Shown here: positions 12,871 to 19,328 of the stretch, piece by piece
Numbering within the stretch: position 1 is the first letter of the stretch
Layout: every line of letters begins with the position of its first letter
Assembly (NCBI GenBank): GCA_036558305.1
Contig: DATBFX010000229.1
Span: 1 to 20,532 of the forward strand
DNA length: 20,532 bases
Direction: 5' to 3'
From: DATBFX01 sp036558305
GTDB lineage: Bacteria > Chloroflexota > Chloroflexia > Thermomicrobiales > UBA6265
The notes under the pieces: model-generated
Told to the model about the DNA's origin: nothing
Seen by the model: the letters and a program-made list of their open reading frames with translations, nothing else
The model's database searches: none
Position numbers and translations under genes: made by a program

Positions 12871-15312
12871 ATGTCCTCCGCGCCACCGTCCGATTGGCAT
12901 GAGCCGCCCCCGGTTCTGGTCATGCCCCTGCGGCCAGCGGACCGCGCCTTCACCCCGCTGCCGCGTCCGATGACCTCGCTGGTCGGCCGCGAGACCGAGC
13001 TGGCGGCGATCGGCGCCCTGCTGCGCGATCCCGACGTCCGCCTCCTCACCCTGACCGGCCCCGGCGGCGTCGGCAAAACCCGCGTCGCGATCGCGGCCGC
13101 GGCGGCGGCGGGCGGCGACTTCCCCGACGGTCTCGCCTACGTCCGCCTCGCCCTCCTCACCGACCCCGGACTGGTCGGCGCCACGATCGCCCACGCCCTC
13201 GGTCTGCGCGACATGGGCGGTGAACCGCCGGCGGGCCGGCTCGCGGGGTTTCTCGGCGAGCGGCGACTCCTGCTCGTGCTGGACAATTTCGAGCGGGTCG
13301 TCGCGGCGGCGGCCCTGGTGTCCGATCTCCTCGGCAGTTGCCCGGGACTGTCGGTGCTGGTCACGAGCCGAGTCCGGCTGCGGCTGTCCGGCGAGCGCGA
13401 GTACCCGATCTCGCCCCTGGCGCTGGCGCCGGCCGTGGGGCAATCCGGCGACGACGCGGCCCCGGCCGGCGCGGTCCGGCTCTTCGCCGAGCGGGCCCGG
13501 GCGGTGCTGCCCGACTTCGCCCTGACCGGCGAGAATGCCCCCCTCGTGGCGGAGATCGTCCGCCGCCTCGACGGGCTGCCGTTGGCGATCGAGCTGGCCT
13601 CCGCCCGGGTCAAGGCCCTCCCCCCGCCGGTCCTGCTCGCCCGCCTGGAGCCGCGGCTGCCGCTGCTGACCGGCGGCCCCCGCGACCTGCCGCTGCGGCA
13701 GCAGACGATGCGCGACACCATCGCCTGGAGCCACGACCTGCTCGCCCCCGCCGAGCAGATCCTCTTCCGCCGCCTCTCGGTCTTCGTCGACGGCTTCACA
13801 CTGGCGGCCGCGGAGCAAGTGGCGAGCTTCGAGTTTGGGGCGTCCTCACTCGAAGCTCGAAGCTCGAAGCTCGAAGCTCTCGACGGCATCGCCGCGCTCG
13901 TCGAGCAGAGTCTCCTGCGGTCGGTCGCCGGGTCGGGGCCCGAAGAGCATCCGGAGCCGCGCTACCAGATGATGGAGACGGTCCGCGAATACGGGCTGGA
14001 GCGGTTGGAAGCGAGCGGCGAGATCGCCGAATCCCGGCGGCGCCACGCGCTGTTCTTCCTCGACCTGGCCGAGACTGCCGAGCCGGAACTGTACGGCCCA
14101 GAACAGGTAAGCTGGCTCGACCTCCTGGAAGGGGAGCAGCCGAACCTGCGAGCGGCGCTGGCCTGGGCGACCGCACACGATCCGGACCTGGCGTTGCGAC
14201 TGGCCGGGGCGCTCCGCCAGTTCTGGCGCATCCGCGGCCATCTCGCCGAGGGTCGAGACGCACTCACGCAGGCGCTGGCGGCCGGCGAGGGGACGAGCGC
14301 GGCGCGCGCCAAAGCGTTGGCGGCCGCGGCCGAAGTCTGGTACCTGCAAGGCGACTACGAAACCGCCGCCACCCTCGCCACGGAGGCCCGCGGCCACTAC
14401 GACCGCCTCGCGGACCGGCGGGGGGCCGCCGCGGCGTTGCGCATGATCGGCCACGGTCACGTCGGACTCGGGCAGGAGGCGGCGCCGCCCGACCAGACCC
14501 GGTTCGACCAGGCCCACGCCGAGTTCGAGGAGGCACTGGCGCTTCGACGCGAGCTCGACGACCGCCACGGCCTCGCGCTGGCCGCGTTCGACCTCGGTTA
14601 TCTGGCGCTGGTCCAGGGCGATACCACCCGCGCCGCCGCGCACTTCGCGGAGTCGCACGCCCTCTTCGACGCGGCCGGGGACCGGCGCGGTGCCGCGTTC
14701 GCGCTCTCCAACCGGGGGTGGGTGGCGGCAGAGCAGGGAGACATCGCCCGGGCGACGTCACTGATCGGACAGGCGTTGATCTTCATCCGGGAAAATCGGG
14801 ACCGGGAGGCAGCCATCACCCTCCTCGAAAGCGTTTCCTGGCTCGTCCTGCGGACGGGCCGCGCCGAAACCGCCACCCGCCTCCTCGGCGCCGCCGCCGC
14901 ACTCCGGGCGGCGGACGGTCTCCGCCTCGCCCTCCTCCACCGCGGCGGCCACGAACCGACTGTCGCCGCCGCACGGGCCGCACTCGGCGAGGCGGCCTTC
15001 GCGGCCGCCTGGGCGACCGGGGGGGCGCTCCCCATCGAAGCGGCCATCGAGGAGGCGTTGGCCGCAATCGCGGCCCCCTTCACCTCCACCGCCGCCGCGC
15101 CGGGAGAGGAGCCGGTCGAAGCACGGCTGACACCGCGGGAGCGCGACGTCCTGCGGCTGCTGGCCGACGGGAAGAGCGACCGCGAGATCGCCGCCGCCCT
15201 CTCCCTCAGCACCCGCACCATCGGCTGGCACGTCACCCACCTGCTCGACAAGCTCGGCGTCGAGAGCCGCACCGCCGCCGCCGCCTACGCCCTGCGCCAC
15301 GGTCTCGCCTGA
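12871..15312 (+). CDS. NB-ARC ATPase / LuxR helix-turn-helix transcriptional regulator
   Basis: This regulator (813 aa) is a paralogue of the upstream STAND protein in its ATPase part but carries its DNA-binding domain at the other end. P-loop GPGGVGKT is at 63-70, Walker B LLLVLDNFERV at about 133-143, then GLPLAIELASARVKAL and DLPLRQQTMRDTIAWSHDLL. A winged-helix/TPR-like middle section follows. The C-terminal GerE/LuxR domain (about 753-813) reads LTPRERDVLRLLADGKSDREIAAALSLSTRTIGWHVTHLLDKLGV. The ATG at 12871 has GAGGAG about 12 bases upstream. Residues about 318-336 are a short insert encoded by 7-bp repeats, at the same inter-domain position as the insert in the first NB-ARC protein. 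Target genes are unknown. The ECF sigma gene 560 bases downstream is one candidate. Confidence 0.9.
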   Translation: MSSAPPSDWHEPPPVLVMPLRPADRAFTPLPRPMTSLVGRETELAAIGALLRDPDVRLLTLTGPGGVGKTRVAIAAAAAAGGDFPDGLAYVRLALLTDPGLVGATIAHALGLRDMGGEPPAGRLAGFLGERRLLLVLDNFERVVAAAALVSDLLGSCPGLSVLVTSRVRLRLSGEREYPISPLALAPAVGQSGDDAAPAGAVRLFAERARAVLPDFALTGENAPLVAEIVRRLDGLPLAIELASARVKALPPPVLLARLEPRLPLLTGGPRDLPLRQQTMRDTIAWSHDLLAPAEQILFRRLSVFVDGFTLAAAEQVASFEFGASSLEARSSKLEALDGIAALVEQSLLRSVAGSGPEEHPEPRYQMMETVREYGLERLEASGEIAESRRRHALFFLDLAETAEPELYGPEQVSWLDLLEGEQPNLRAALAWATAHDPDLALRLAGALRQFWRIRGHLAEGRDALTQALAAGEGTSAARAKALAAAAEVWYLQGDYETAATLATEARGHYDRLADRRGAAAALRMIGHGHVGLGQEAAPPDQTRFDQAHAEFEEALALRRELDDRHGLALAAFDLGYLALVQGDTTRAAAHFAESHALFDAAGDRRGAAFALSNRGWVAAEQGDIARATSLIGQALIFIRENRDREAAITLLESVSWLVLRTGRAETATRLLGAAAALRAADGLRLALLHRGGHEPTVAAARAALGEAAFAAAWATGGALPIEAAIEEALAAIAAPFTSTAAAPGEEPVEARLTPRERDVLRLLADGKSDREIAAALSLSTRTIGWHVTHLLDKLGVESRTAAAAYALRHGLA
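13824..13879 (+). repeat. in-frame heptamer array and hairpin inside the second NB-ARC gene
   Basis: Arms 13824-13834 and 13848-13858 form a perfect 11-bp inverted repeat, and the right arm runs into four exact tandem copies of CGAAGCT (13851-13878). It is read in frame as SFEFGASSLEARSSKLEALD, between AAEQVA and GIAALVEQSLL, the homologous position to the insert at 11134-11260. Loss or gain of one 7-base unit would shift the frame. Confidence 0.85.
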
Positions 15313-15442
15313 CGGACAGGCGGACAGGCGGACAGGCGGACAGGCGGGCAGGCGGACGGAGAGAGGACTGAGGACTGAGTCTGCTGACGACCGACGACTG
15401 ACGACTCGCTTCCGTCCGTCTGTCCGTCTGTCCGCCTGTCCG
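15313..15442 (+). repeat. hairpin of 8-bp repeats directly after the second NB-ARC gene
   Basis: Immediately after the stop codon come six copies of a CGGACAGG-type octamer (15313-15360, the last two degenerate). A 50-base centre follows, then the complementary array 15411-15442. Bases 15329-15360 pair with 15411-15442 at 29 of 32 positions, and the three exceptions are G-T wobbles. The centre contains GAGGACTGAGGACTGAGT (15363-15380), the exact reverse complement of 18 bases in the centre of the element at 11134-11260. The hairpin may also serve as the terminator of the regulator gene. Confidence 0.8.
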
Positions 15443-15703
15443 TCTCCGTTCCGACCCCCGTAAAACTACCGGCCTCCGCCACCCAGAAGCCGTGGCCAAA
15501 CTCCGGTAGTCCATACGATGCGTACCGCGCCGGATGCGTCCATGATGGTCATGGTGCCCGGTGCGCCCCGCGGTCATCCGATACCACGGGGCGCGGTTAT
15601 GCCGCGACGTCCCGAGCAAACCGCGGGTCCTCAGTCCACCCGGAAGGAGAGAATCATGACCTCCGAGCGCGCCCGATAACCGCCACCTACCCGAATCGGC
15701 AGG
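15443..15703 (+). other. hairpin-rich intergenic stretch before the ECF sigma gene
   Basis: No sizeable gene is seen. Arms 15465-15472 and 15503-15510 (ACTACCGG/CCGGTAGT) enclose an inner GCCAC/GTGGC pair. Arms 15563-15570 and 15587-15594 (GCGCCCCG/CGGGGCGC) form a second stem. A seven-codon ORF with a strong ribosome site lies at 15656-15679. Confidence 0.4.
15656..15679 (+). CDS. possible seven-codon leader ORF (MTSERAR)
   Basis: ATG 15656 is preceded by GGAAGGAG at 15642-15649 with 6 bases between, one of the better ribosome sites in the window, yet only seven codons follow before TAA. It could be a leader peptide, or a start codon orphaned by a deletion. The candidate sigma-gene promoter begins only 25 bases further on, so it is probably not on the sigma mRNA. 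Confidence 0.25.
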   Translation: MTSERAR

Positions 15704-15743
15704 TTGACGGATCGGCAAATCGTAATCATGATGGCTACGATTT
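15704..15743 (+). promoter_or_regulatory. candidate promoter with overlapping dyad operator for the ECF sigma gene
   Basis: TTGACG (15704-15709) and CATGAT (15727-15732) are 17 bases apart, with 5 of 6 and 4 of 6 consensus matches. A perfect 8-bp dyad AAATCGTA (15717-15724) / TACGATTT (15736-15743), with an 11-base spacer, covers the -10 region. It is notably A/T-rich for this DNA. A dimeric repressor or activator could bind here. Confidence 0.45.
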
Positions 15744-15871
15744 CTTGGCAAGGCGTGCCATCGCTCCAATCGTCCACCGGCCCCAGCCGCCGGCACAGTT
15801 CACAGACGATGCGACAACCGGCGCGGACGATCGCGCACCCCGCGCCGGCTCGACGGGAACGGCAGGCAACG

Positions 15872-16426
15872 ATGACCCCCACCCTCGTTGAATCTGAGAT
15901 CGGCTTCGCGCCGGGCGTGCTCGCCGCGCCCGGCATGACCTTCGACGGGCTTCTCACCCGCTACCAGGCGGAGCTCTACCGCTTCGCCCTGCACTTGACG
16001 CGCAACCGCGCCGACGCCGACGATCTCTACCAGGAGACGCTGATCAAGGCCTACCGCGCGTTCGACCGCCTCGACCATGCCGCCAACCACCGCGCCTGGC
16101 TCTACCGGATCGCGACCAACACCTTCCTCAGCGGCCGCCGCCGGTCCGCCCGCGAAGAACTGCTCGACGAGGAGGAGGCGCTCGACATCCCGGCGGAGCA
16201 GACGGACCACGCCGCCAGCCTCGACGCCCGCGATCTGCTTCGCGAGGTCGCGGCCTTCGTGGACGGCTTGCCGCCGAAGCAACGGGTCGCCCTCGTCCTG
16301 CGCAAATACCAGGGTCTGGGGTACGACGAAATCGCGTCCAATCTCGAAACCACCGCCGGTGCGGCCCGGGCCAACGTCCACGAGGCGCTCCGCAAGCTGC
16401 GCGAACGCTTCGACGATCGGCTGTAG
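15872..16426 (+). CDS. ECF RNA polymerase sigma factor
   Basis: A compact ECF sigma factor of about 184 aa. Sigma region 2 (FDGLLTRYQAELYRFALHLTRNRADADDLYQETLIKAYRAFDRL, HRAWLYRIATNTFL) binds core polymerase and the -10. After a short acidic linker comes sigma region 4 (LPPKQRVALVLRKYQGLGYDEIASNLETTAGAARANVHEALRKLRERF), which binds the -35. It has no C-terminal extension, unlike the sigma gene at 3039. The frame is open upstream to about 15704, across the promoter-like region. ATG 15872 is chosen because the protein family begins near here, but its ribosome site (GGCAGG) is modest and ATG 15809 is an alternative. No zinc-finger anti-sigma follows. Instead there is a 45-aa membrane peptide and a four-helix membrane protein. 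Confidence 0.88.
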   Translation: MTPTLVESEIGFAPGVLAAPGMTFDGLLTRYQAELYRFALHLTRNRADADDLYQETLIKAYRAFDRLDHAANHRAWLYRIATNTFLSGRRRSAREELLDEEEALDIPAEQTDHAASLDARDLLREVAAFVDGLPPKQRVALVLRKYQGLGYDEIASNLETTAGAARANVHEALRKLRERFDDRL

Positions 16427-16456
16427 GACGGGGTAGACGCCGGAAAGTTAGGCACC

Positions 16457-16594
16457 GTGGATATCATTACCGATCTCTCAATCCGTTTCGGATCCGTCGC
16501 CTGGAGCGTCCAAATGCCGACCCCCGTAGCCGTCGCGATCGCCATGACGGTCGGCCTCGCCGTCGTCCTCTTCGCGCTCGTCGAGTCGGCCTAA
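16457..16594 (+). CDS. 45-aa single-pass membrane peptide
   Basis: The GTG-started ORF (MDIITDLSIRFGSVAWSVQ, then PTPVAVAIAMTVGLAVVLFALVESA) encodes a short N-terminal segment followed by one hydrophobic helix of about 20 residues ending close to the C-terminus. It starts 30 bases after the ECF sigma stop, with a weak GGAAAG site upstream. Its hydrophobic helix and spacing argue that it is real, but codon statistics on 45 residues prove little. It resembles no family I know. A role in signalling to, or anchoring of, the sigma system is speculation. Confidence 0.45.
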   Translation: MDIITDLSIRFGSVAWSVQMPTPVAVAIAMTVGLAVVLFALVESA

Positions 16595-16802
16595 CCCGGT
16601 ACCGGCTGAGCGGAATGACGAGGATGATGATGGGCGGCGACGCGGTCCCCACACCGGGTGCCACCAGAACCGAAACCCGCTCGATCTCGTCAAACGGGCC
16701 GGTCTCCTGCCGCGTCCGTCCGATCGCACGTTCTTCGGCGTCGTCTGCGCCGTCCTGACGCGATCAGCCGACGACGATTCGCGCCTTCAAGGGAGATAGA
16801 TC

Positions 16803-17336
16803 ATGTCATCCACAACATCAACCGTGGCATCGATGCGGACCGGCATCTCGGATGCCCGCAGACATCGACTCCTCACGGTCGTCGCGGCCGTGGCCGCCAC
16901 CTTCGCGATCTGGTTGATCGCCGATCCGATCGCGGGGATCGACCTCGCCACCGGCCAAGACGCCGATCACCCGACCCGCACGATCGGTCCGGTCGCGGTG
17001 GTGCTGGTGACCGCGATCGCTGGACTGGCCGGCTGGGCACTCGTTGCGTTTATCGAGCACCGCACGGCACGCCCACGAACGGTCTGGATCGCCTGCGCTA
17101 CCGCGCTGCTGCTCCTCTCATTCCTCGGTCCGCTCGGCGCGGTCACGACCGGCGCGACGATCGCGCTGCTCGGCATGCACCTCGCTGCCGCCGCCGTGCT
17201 CATTCCGGGACTCGCGTACGACTCATCCCCGCGCCGGCCGGCGACCGGCGGCCGAGGACAGCCCATTCCGATCTCCCACGACCGTCGCCGAACCTGCCGG
17301 CCGCCAGCGCGCACGTCTGGCGGGCCGGCAGCGTAG
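16803..17336 (+). CDS. DUF6069-like four-helix membrane protein
   Basis: An integral membrane protein of 177 aa with four predicted helices: LLTVVAAVAATFAIWLIA (about 23-40), GPVAVVLVTAIAGLAGWALVAFI (about 62-84), VWIACATALLLLSFLGPLG, and ATIALLGMHLAAAAVLIPGLA. A basic, Pro/Arg-rich cytoplasmic tail follows. The pattern fits DUF6069, a family of unknown function found mostly in high-GC bacteria. ATG 16803 has AAGGGAG about 7 bases upstream. The order ECF sigma - membrane peptide - membrane protein suggests a shared envelope-related regulon, but 208 bases separate it from the membrane peptide, so it may have its own promoter. The tail after residue 140 is less family-like and may have been extended by sequence drift. 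Confidence 0.75.
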   Translation: MSSTTSTVASMRTGISDARRHRLLTVVAAVAATFAIWLIADPIAGIDLATGQDADHPTRTIGPVAVVLVTAIAGLAGWALVAFIEHRTARPRTVWIACATALLLLSFLGPLGAVTTGATIALLGMHLAAAAVLIPGLAYDSSPRRPATGGRGQPIPISHDRRRTCRPPARTSGGPAA

Positions 17337-17442
17337 GCCATAGCATTAGCCAAACCGGGCATGGATTGGGTTCGGGGGGCGGCGGATGCGGCCTCGTCGG
17401 GTCCGCTCCTTCTCCGATCTCTTGATCGACACGCCGGCGAGC

Positions 17443-17496
17443 ATGCCGATCCGGGCGCCGATCTTCGACATGGACGGACTGCTGGTCGATGAGGAG
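17443..17496 (+). pseudogene. remnant of a HAD-superfamily phosphatase N-terminus
   Basis: Codons from ATG 17443 read MPIRAPIFDMDGLLVDEE, a near-perfect HAD motif I (hhhDxDGxLxDSE, the catalytic Asp-x-Asp of beta-phosphoglucomutase-like phosphatases) at the very N-terminal position it has in intact genes. After 18 codons the similarity stops, and no other HAD motif follows before the encapsulated-ferritin start at 17557. The frame stays open into that gene. This looks like the left stump of a gene cut by insertion or deletion at the edge of the encapsulin operon. A chance match cannot be excluded. Confidence 0.45.
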
Positions 17497-17556
17497 TCGC
17501 CGGCATGCGGCGGCGTGCGCGGTGTTGCAGACCGGCTCACCGGAGGAGGTACGATC

Positions 17557-17946
17557 ATGGGATTCGACCAGTACCACGAGCCACCCGACGAGTTGCCCGC
17601 GGCAACCCGGACGTTCGCCCGCTTGTGCGCCTCGCTGACGGAGGAGGCCGAGGCGATCGGCTGGTACGAACAGCGCCTCGCCGTCGAGACCGATCCCGTG
17701 GCGCTGGCGATCATGCGCGACGCCCAGGGAGAGGAGTTCAAGCACTTCAGCATGGACCTCGAGTTCCTGCTGCGGCGCACGCCGCGCTGGCGCGAAATCG
17801 CGCAGGGCGTGCTCTTTCAATCAGGTGACATCGTCGAGCACGGCGAAGAAGCCGAGGCGGAGACGGCTACCGGGGACGCACCGGACACCCCGGCCGATCC
17901 TGCCGGCTCGCTCGGCATCGGCGGCCTCAAGGGGGCTGCCCGATGA
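17557..17946 (+). CDS. encapsulated ferritin-like cargo protein
   Basis: The encoded 129-aa protein is the ferroxidase cargo of an encapsulin nanocompartment. It has the two-helix half-ferritin of the EncFtn family: EEAEAIGWYEQRLA then MRDAQGEEFKHFSMDLEFLLRR. The expected metal ligands are Glu30 (by alignment of the WY pair), Glu60 and His63. Two chains form one four-helix di-iron site, and five dimers make a ring in studied members. An acidic, flexible linker (about 95-117) leads to the C-terminal cargo-loading peptide SLGIGGLKG, which docks inside the shell. ATG 17557 is fixed by GGAGGAGGT 7 bases upstream, and the frame is open further up only through the HAD remnant. The stop overlaps the shell gene start as ATGA. 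Its role is oxidising Fe2+ for storage in the compartment. Confidence 0.93.
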   Translation: MGFDQYHEPPDELPAATRTFARLCASLTEEAEAIGWYEQRLAVETDPVALAIMRDAQGEEFKHFSMDLEFLLRRTPRWREIAQGVLFQSGDIVEHGEEAEAETATGDAPDTPADPAGSLGIGGLKGAAR

Positions 17947-18746
17947 ACCACCTCCTCCGCTCGCTCGCGCCGATCACCGACTCGGCCTGGGATCTCCTCG
18001 ACAAAGAGGCGCGGAGCCGGCTCACGGCGGCCCTCGCGGCACGCAAGATCGTCGACTTCGCCGGCCCGTACGGCTGGGGGCACTCGGCCACGAACCTCGG
18101 ACGCACAACGGACGTCGCCGCCGGCCCGGTCCAAGGCGTGACCGGTCGCCAACGAACGGTCCTGCCGCTCGTCGAGCTTCGGGCGGACTTCGCCATTCGG
18201 CTCGCCGAGCTCCGGGACCACGACCGCGGGCGCCCGGATGTCGACCTCGGCCCGCTCGACGAAGCCGCCCACGCGATCGCCGTCGCCGAGAACGTCGCCG
18301 TCTTCCACGGCTGGAGCGACGTCGGCATCACCGGGATTGCCGCGGCGTCGCCGCATCCGGCCCGGGCACTCGGCACGGAACCGGACTCGTACCCCCGTGC
18401 GGTCGCCGCTGCGGTCGAGCTCCTGCTCCAGACCGGGATCGGCGGGCCGTACGCGCTCGCGCTCGGCCGCGAGCAGTACACGCGCGCCGTCGAAACGGCC
18501 GAGCACGGCGGCTACCCGCTGCTCGACCATCTGCGCAAGATCCTCGGTGGACCGGTCATCTGGGCGCCGGGGGTGACCGGGGCGGTGGTCGTCAGCCTCC
18601 GCGGCGGCGACTTCCGCTTCGAGTCTGGTCAGGACCTCGCGATCGGCTACGACCGTCACGACGCCGAGGCCGTGTACCTCTACCTCGAGGAGAGTTTCGC
18701 CTTCGTCGTGGCGACGCCCGAGGCCGCGGTGTCGCTCACTCCGTAG
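17943..18746 (+). CDS. encapsulin nanocompartment shell protein (family 1)
   Basis: The shell protein has 267 aa, normal for family 1 encapsulins with the HK97-like fold (linocin/Linocin_M18 domain). Recognisable parts are the N-terminal helix (LAPITDSAWDLLDKEARSRLTAALAARKIVDFAGPYGW), the E-loop region (RTVLPLVELRADFAIRL), the P-domain helices (EAAHAIAVAENVAVFHGW, YPRAVAAAVELLLQTG) and the C-terminal A-domain strand (GDFRFESGQDLAIGYDRHDAEAVYLYLEESFAFVV). Many copies assemble into a closed shell. The N-terminal helix and A-domain form the pocket for the cargo peptide of the preceding gene. Translational coupling by ATGA overlap secures co-production of shell and cargo. Together the pair is a complete iron-storage compartment. 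No dedicated regulator is adjacent. A small hairpin (18772-18777 with 18782-18787) follows the stop. Confidence 0.95.
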   Translation: MNHLLRSLAPITDSAWDLLDKEARSRLTAALAARKIVDFAGPYGWGHSATNLGRTTDVAAGPVQGVTGRQRTVLPLVELRADFAIRLAELRDHDRGRPDVDLGPLDEAAHAIAVAENVAVFHGWSDVGITGIAAASPHPARALGTEPDSYPRAVAAAVELLLQTGIGGPYALALGREQYTRAVETAEHGGYPLLDHLRKILGGPVIWAPGVTGAVVVSLRGGDFRFESGQDLAIGYDRHDAEAVYLYLEESFAFVVATPEAAVSLTP

Positions 18747-19328
18747 CCGCGACCGCTCGCCGCCCCCGGGGTCCTCCCGCCGGAGGAGCGGCCGGCATGG
18801 TGTCGAACCGCGGCAGCGCCTCAGCGCTCCGGCGGTACGTCGCCGGGCACGGATGGGTTGGCCTTCGCACATGTATCCTCTTGCTTTGCCGCTGGATCCG
18901 GCCGGCAACCGATCGGTAGCGGTTGGCAGATATCTCCCGTTGGCGATTGCTGGCGGCGTCGACGCCTCGCCGCATTGTCCTGGCTCACCCGCAACGTTGG
19001 TGAACCGTGGGATCGTTTCAGCAGGGAGGGGAGGCGACCCATCTCACCACGCACGGCCACCAAGCGTCGTCACCAGCTTCGCGGATGACCCAATGTCCCT
19101 GACACATGTGTGCACCGGCCCATGGCCGACATTGCATACCTCGACCACACGACTCACCAGGCTTCGGGACTTTGGGGCGCTTCACGCCTGATCCCCGGGC
19201 TGGTAAAGAGATGTCGGTGGCCGATCGCCCCCTCGTCGCGGGCGTTTCCATCTCCTGGCCACGGACGCTCACCACCCCGCTCTCGACGACGTTTGGTGGG
19301 TGGCTGAGACGAGCGCAGAGCATCGTGC
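18747..19328 (+). other. 582-base stretch without a recognisable gene
   Basis: Several open frames exist on both strands, but none has a ribosome site, a coherent composition or a motif I recognise. The stretch is less G/C-rich than its flanks. It contains a 6-bp hairpin just after the encapsulin stop (18772-18787) and the palindrome ACACATGTGT at 19102-19111, also found at 12627-12636. It may be eroded sequence next to the transposase remnant further right. Confidence 0.4.

Noticed and set aside
13338..15371. A 677-codon open frame overlapping the second NB-ARC gene in another frame
   Set aside because: Low-complexity Arg/Pro/Ala translation; the overlapping frame has intact P-loop and LuxR domains.
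15313..15442. CRISPR array
   Set aside because: The repeats are 8 bp, contiguous and without unique spacers, and no cas gene is present.
17386..17556. N-terminal extension of the encapsulated ferritin from the upstream open frame
   Set aside because: The family starts at ATG 17557, which has an ideal ribosome site. The upstream part is better explained as a HAD remnant.
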